This document shows, piece after piece, positions 8,307-11,606 of a stretch of DNA of 11,606 nucleotides (position 1 is the first letter of the stretch; each line of letters starts with the position of its first letter). The stretch comes from WTAW01 sp050115915 (GTDB taxonomy: Bacteria > Acidobacteriota > Aminicenantia > Aminicenantales > Aminicenantaceae). The stretch is taken from NCBI GenBank assembly GCA_050115915.1, contig JASFPP010000131.1:1-11606 (forward strand), given 5' to 3'. Made by a program: the position numbers and the translations under genes. Under the pieces are notes generated by a model. It saw only the letters and a list, made by a program, of their open reading frames with translations. It searched no databases and was not told the origin of the DNA.

Positions 8307-9316
8307 AAAGCACCAAAACCGACGAGCTTTTGATTGGCTTCATCCCATAGGTGAAGCCGAAGAGACTTCAGACTGTTGCGGATCGAGAGGGGCTTGATCT
8401 TCTGGAACTCTGCCTCAGATCTGTAACACTCCTCCAGTCGGTAGTTCGGGATGAGCGGCCTTACATGATGGATGTGGTGAAAACCGATGCTTCCTGTGAA
8501 CCACTGGAGCACCTTCGGGAGCTTGTAATAAGAGCTCCCCTCGAATGCCGCTCGTAACCGGCTCCAGGTGTCCTGACGAGACCAATAAACACCTTCGAAA
8601 TTGTGCTGGACATAGAATAACCAGAGGCCTAACATCCCGCCGAAAAAGGTGATGGGAAGTTGAATGAGGAAAAACGTGCGGAATCCCACAGTGAAACCAA
8701 AGAGCAGCACCATTGCCAGGATCACGATGTTGGTGATATAGATGTTGTTTCGCTCACTTTTTGTCTCATACCTTATGGGGAGCCGTTGAGCTAAAAGAAA
8801 AATAAATATCGGACCCAGAATGAATGTTATGAAAGGATTCCGCGCAATCCTGTAGACCGCTCGTTTCCATTTCGGGGCCTCGAGATATTCGTCTTTGGTC
8901 ATCGTCCAGTAATCTCCGGACCCCCTGCGATCGAGGTTGGCGACAGTGGCGTGATGCCTCCAGTGGGAGGCCTTCCATTTTTCATAAGGTGTAAAAGTGA
9001 TGATCCCTGCAATATTTCCGATAATCGCGTTCGCTTTTTTCGAAGAAAAAAAAGACCCATGCGTGCAGTCATGGAACAAGATAAACAGCCGGACCATAAA
9101 AAGGCTTGCGGGCACGGCCAGGAGAAGGACAACCCAGTACGGATATCCTGCGTGCAGAACCCGGATCATCGCATACCACAGCAAGAAATAGGGGATACAC
9201 GTGTTGATAATCTGCCAAATGGATTCGCGCAGTGTAGGATTTTGAAATCGCTCGATTCTCTGGTAGAGGTCCTGTCTACGTGATTGAGTTTGGTTGCCCT
9301 CAATATCAGAAAACAT
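8294..9316 (-). CDS. Membrane fatty acid desaturase
   Basis: A 340-residue integral membrane di-iron desaturase, expected to introduce a double bond into acyl chains using O2 and an electron donor. All three histidine clusters are present: HDCTH (82-86), HWRHH (118-122) and HHIHH (280-284). An extra QHNFEG (237-242) is typical of bacterial delta-12-like members. Hydrophobic segments at about 37-52, 58-81, 96-108, 162-176, 192-210 and 213-236 give the usual paired-helix layout with the His boxes on the cytoplasmic face. Length is normal for the family. The start is supported by GGGAG at 9323-9327, 6 nt upstream. It begins 26 nt after the dipeptidase-like gene ends, so the two are probably co-transcribed. 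Regiospecificity and whether the substrate is a phospholipid, acyl-CoA or something else cannot be read from sequence. No ferredoxin or reductase partner is encoded nearby. Confidence 0.93.
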   Translation of the reverse strand: MFSDIEGNQTQSRRQDLYQRIERFQNPTLRESIWQIINTCIPYFLLWYAMIRVLHAGYPYWVVLLLAVPASLFMVRLFILFHDCTHGSFFSSKKANAIIGNIAGIITFTPYEKWKASHWRHHATVANLDRRGSGDYWTMTKDEYLEAPKWKRAVYRIARNPFITFILGPIFIFLLAQRLPIRYETKSERNNIYITNIVILAMVLLFGFTVGFRTFFLIQLPITFFGGMLGLWLFYVQHNFEGVYWSRQDTWSRLRAAFEGSSYYKLPKVLQWFTGSIGFHHIHHVRPLIPNYRLEECYRSEAEFQKIKPLSIRNSLKSLRLHLWDEANQKLVGFGALKSP

Positions 9317-9342
9317 GTCGCGCTCCCAGTATTAATTCCCTG

Positions 9343-10482
9343 TTACTTCCAGACCTTATTAAAAACACGCATATAATTTTCACCCAGGATCTTTTTGACA
9401 TCGGTATCGTTATATCCTCGTTTTTTCAGTTGGCCGATGAATGTTAGAACCTCTGTAAAATTGCTGAATCCGTCGACCATACGCAGAGGGGACCTGATGT
9501 TCGCGGTGATGTGTGTATCATAGGCACCCGTAACATCCTTGTACTCAGGGCTTCCCCATGGATCGTATTCGTGATCAGGATAAGTTCCAAGGCTCATGTC
9601 GGTCCCCACGCCGATGTTGTCGGTGGAACCGACAAGCTCGGCCACATAGTCGATCTGCCGGATAAAGTCATTGAGGGTTGGTCTCTCTGTTTGTCCTTTT
9701 TTGAGGTTCATCGGTCCCCATGGAGTCAGGCCGATGATCCCCCCTTTGGCGACACAGGCTTTTATCTGAGTGTCGTCAATATTGCGGGGATTTTCTGCCA
9801 GGGCATTGGCATTGGAGTGACTGAAGACCACCGGCTGTTCGCTGCGGTCGATAATCTCCAGACTCGACCTTCGTCCCAGGTGGGAGCAATCGAGGAGCAA
9901 TCCTACGCGGTCGCATTCCTTGACGACCAATTCGCCAAAGGCTGTAAGACCATTGTCGGTCTGGTCCAAACATCCTGCACAAATGTTGTTTGTCAGGCTG
10001 TAGGCCGGTATCAACATGCGCAATCCGAGCCGATAAAACGCTTCGATCCGATGCAGTTTGTAGCCGATAAAATCCCCGCACTGGGATGCCAAAAGAAAGG
10101 CCGCGGTGCGGTTCTTTTTCGCTCGTATGATGTCTTCGGCTTTGTTGACAATAGTGATGTGAGGATACTTTCGGGCAATGAGATGCCATGACATAAGTCC
10201 TTCGAGGGCTTGTTCCATATCCGCGTGAGGATCCCAAGCTGTAACCGCATAGGCTGTAACCCCATGTCTGTGGCACTTTGCGAATTGGGCATCCTGCCAT
10301 ATCTGCATACAGGAATCGATAAAGATATAAGGATGGTCCTTATCAAGAACAGGATGAATTCCTTTTTCGTTCAAAGGATCTATCTCCATTTCGGTTTGTT
10401 GAGTCCAAGAGCCGGGAAAAGCTGCTGCTCCCACAGCCGCTAATCCTGCCATTTTCACGAAGTCCCTTCTCTTTATTCGCAT
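9343..10482 (-). CDS. Tat-exported M19 (membrane dipeptidase) homologue with altered metal site
   Basis: A 379-residue protein of the renal/membrane dipeptidase family (peptidase M19), normally a di-zinc TIM-barrel enzyme cleaving dipeptides. The N-terminus, KRRDFVKMAGLAAVGAAAF, is a Tat signal, implying export in folded form. The family scaffold is clear: LGLRMLIPAYSLTNN (152-166), LLDCSH with H201, FSHSNANAL with H222, PRNIDD (R233), a GTD with D295, and a C-terminal RGYNDTDVKKILGENYMRVF. However, the usual D-G-H-x-D near the start reads IDSCMQ (55-60), replacing the zinc ligands His and Asp with C58 and Q60. The usual bridging Glu of the E-G motif aligns with Q134 in LASQCG. Canonical di-zinc chemistry is therefore doubtful. 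I chose ATG 10482 because it starts the Tat signal; a longer frame to 10659 adds 59 unlikely residues and overlaps the upstream gene. Its neighbours are DUF4438 127 nt upstream and a desaturase 26 nt downstream. Confidence 0.86.
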   Translation of the reverse strand: MRIKRRDFVKMAGLAAVGAAAFPGSWTQQTEMEIDPLNEKGIHPVLDKDHPYIFIDSCMQIWQDAQFAKCHRHGVTAYAVTAWDPHADMEQALEGLMSWHLIARKYPHITIVNKAEDIIRAKKNRTAAFLLASQCGDFIGYKLHRIEAFYRLGLRMLIPAYSLTNNICAGCLDQTDNGLTAFGELVVKECDRVGLLLDCSHLGRRSSLEIIDRSEQPVVFSHSNANALAENPRNIDDTQIKACVAKGGIIGLTPWGPMNLKKGQTERPTLNDFIRQIDYVAELVGSTDNIGVGTDMSLGTYPDHEYDPWGSPEYKDVTGAYDTHITANIRSPLRMVDGFSNFTEVLTFIGQLKKRGYNDTDVKKILGENYMRVFNKVWK

Positions 10483-10609
10483 GTTTCGATTTCCCTGTTT
10501 TTTAGACTGCTGGTGTGGATTTTTTCTTTCTGGCAGCATCCTTAAGGTTAAGTATAATGACACAAGAGGGAATTCAATACAATACACGATTGGCTTAAGG
10601 AAAAATCGG

Positions 10610-11606
10610 TTACTGGGTGGGTTTTTCTTTGATCCCCAAATAATAGGCCGTATTCGCATGAGGGTCGATCTTGACTTTGATCCGGCCCGGTTTAGCGCTG
10701 AGGATGGGATTTAATCCCGGGCCATGACCAGCCATCTGGCTCCAGCCATGGATACAAACCCCGATAGTTACCGCACCTTCATAGCGTCCCGTCCCATAAA
10801 AATCGTAATGGTCTCTGATGGCCACCACATCCCCGAGCCTGAGTCTTTTGAGACCGTATCTTTCGACTGTTTCCGGACATGTCGTCTGGATGTCGTAGTC
10901 CAGCGATTCGACAAATCCGAATCCTATTCCCGAACCCATGATATGCCCCGGAACTTCCATTGCCACAGGGACAACCAGTTGATCTCCTTCGATCGTTATG
11001 CCCATTTTCGCCAAGAGCTCAGGTGACAGCTTGTTGGTTTTAACGTCTTCAAAACCCTCGATCTTCAGACCCACTCCCTTTGCCTTGACTTGGATCTTGT
11101 CGTTCAAAGTGAGATTCTCCAGAGAGTCCTTGGGAAACCAAGCGAGGTCGTCCGCACCAGCGTGTCTTCCGAGGTAGATGCCCTTGGTTCCCTTCGCATC
11201 TCCTGAGATGACTTCGGCTTCGTTTCCGATACAGCCGAGGATCGCTACGGCACACATCATGGGTGATGGATTATCTCGACCCTGGAAAGTGACATCGGGC
11301 TCCACATGATCCGTGCTTGCCCATCCATAGGTCGGATCTCCGATCGAAACGGAGTAATTGATCGAGGCCATGCCTATGTCGAGCTGTGGTTTTCCGTCAT
11401 AAGTTGTGTCCAATCCATAGGATCCTGCAGGCTGGACAACACCTTGGACAGCCGTGACGATCAGTTTATCCGCGTTCGTTTTCAGGTTTCCCATCTCTGT
11501 TTTATGTGCGACTTTGTTCGGGGTGATACCCAGATATTTTCCGATGTTTGCTGTGGGATCTATCCGTGCTGTCAATTTTCCGAACCGTGTGGAGAGAAAC
11601 GGCATC
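10610..11606 (-). CDS. DUF4438 protein, probably tandem-domain (5' end missing)
   Basis: The 331 visible residues match what I know of DUF4438, a family of unknown function: an opening DKLIVTAVQGVVQP, a glycine-rich centre (HVEPDVTFQGRDN, AILGCIGNEAEVISGDAKG) and closing VPGHIMGSGIG and GDVVAIRDHYDFYGTGRYEGAVTIGVCIHG segments. The frame runs to the right edge. The Met at 11605 is probably internal, because visible residues 1-27 align without gaps (13 of 27 identical) with residues 299-325 at the protein's own C-terminus, sharing a G-x(5)-IDPxAN-x(3)-YLGI pattern. The family opening then follows from about residue 44. The simplest reading is two DUF4438 domains in one polypeptide, with the first lying mostly off-window. 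No signal peptide or membrane helix is visible in this part. The stop is 127 nt upstream of the dipeptidase-like gene on the same strand. Confidence 0.8.
   Translation of the reverse strand, partial: MPFLSTRFGKLTARIDPTANIGKYLGITPNKVAHKTEMGNLKTNADKLIVTAVQGVVQPAGSYGLDTTYDGKPQLDIGMASINYSVSIGDPTYGWASTDHVEPDVTFQGRDNPSPMMCAVAILGCIGNEAEVISGDAKGTKGIYLGRHAGADDLAWFPKDSLENLTLNDKIQVKAKGVGLKIEGFEDVKTNKLSPELLAKMGITIEGDQLVVPVAMEVPGHIMGSGIGFGFVESLDYDIQTTCPETVERYGLKRLRLGDVVAIRDHYDFYGTGRYEGAVTIGVCIHGWSQMAGHGPGLNPILSAKPGRIKVKIDPHANTAYYLGIKEKPTQ
10631..10711 (-). repeat. Coding repeat, copy 2 (C-terminal DUF4438 segment)
   Basis: Encodes residues 299-325 of the visible DUF4438 protein, with key residues P300, G307, IDP 313-315, AN 317-318 and YLGI 322-325. 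It matches copy 1 at 11525-11605 at 13 of 27 positions with no gap, and most other positions are conservative changes (K/R, L/I, A/V). Confidence 0.7.
11525..11605 (-). repeat. Coding repeat, copy 1 (end of a preceding DUF4438 domain)
   Basis: Encodes visible residues 1-27 of the same frame. Because it resembles the end of a DUF4438 domain rather than a protein start, it most likely belongs to the tail of a first domain lying beyond the window edge. The match extends right up to the edge. Confidence 0.65.

Noticed and set aside
9511..10191. Long plus-strand frame (226 codons) antisense to the M19 homologue
   Set aside because: It has no recognisable motif, is Cys/His/Val-scattered like a shadow frame, and the opposite strand encodes a clear family with a Tat signal.
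10551..10577. Possible minus-strand promoter (TTGAAT and TATACT) upstream of the M19 homologue
   Set aside because: The boxes are only 15 nt apart, short of the usual 16-18, and the gap is AT-rich enough to give such matches by chance.
10590..10610. Short inverted repeat (CGATT/AATCG) just after the DUF4438 stop as a terminator
   Set aside because: A 5-bp stem with a 12-nt loop and no following T-run on the minus strand.
10483..10659. Longer start for the M19 homologue
   Set aside because: The extra 59 residues would place the Tat signal internally and overlap the upstream gene's end; ATG 10482 starts the twin-arginine signal directly.

Overview
The window carries two convergent blocks of protein-coding genes with almost no spare DNA. 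No rRNA, tRNA, CRISPR array, insertion sequence or integrase is visible. The gene content suggests a Gram-negative bacterium, perhaps from the Acidobacteriota/Aminicenantes part of the tree. The reasons are secreted TPR + PD40 (TolB-like) propeller proteins, a large secreted Asp-box (BNR/VPS10-type) propeller, a Tat-exported M19 dipeptidase homologue and a DUF4438 protein. That placement is inference from gene content and is not proven by any marker gene.

Left block, + strand (1-5060). A membrane histidine kinase, cut by the window's left edge, has a TPR-like region on the N-terminal side of its visible membrane helix. Its OmpR/PhoB-type response regulator begins 2 nt after the kinase stop. 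After 125 nt holding a nested inverted repeat comes a 702-residue secreted TPR + PD40 propeller protein, then 38 nt later a 132-residue secreted protein of unknown function that faintly resembles the small beta domain DUF3471. The layout suggests a two-component pair beside exported proteins it may control. No binding site can be proven from sequence alone.

Right block, - strand (11606 down to 5154). In transcription order: a DUF4438 protein cut by the right edge, a Tat-signal M19 membrane-dipeptidase homologue, a membrane fatty acid desaturase only 26 nt after it, and a 1018-residue secreted protein with eleven Asp-box motifs. The 93-nt convergent gap (5061-5153) has no obvious terminator. 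A terminator-like inverted repeat overlaps the end of the desaturase gene.

The most notable points are: (1) the M19 homologue appears to have lost three metal ligands (the His-x-Asp pair and the bridging Glu) while keeping the rest of the fold's signature, so it may be a pseudoenzyme or use a different metal site; (2) the DUF4438 reading frame begins, at the window edge, with a copy of its own C-terminal segment, which points to a tandem two-domain protein whose first domain lies outside the window; (3) a nested inverted repeat abuts the ribosome binding site of the PD40 gene. Nothing here amounts to a clear new defence or mobile system.
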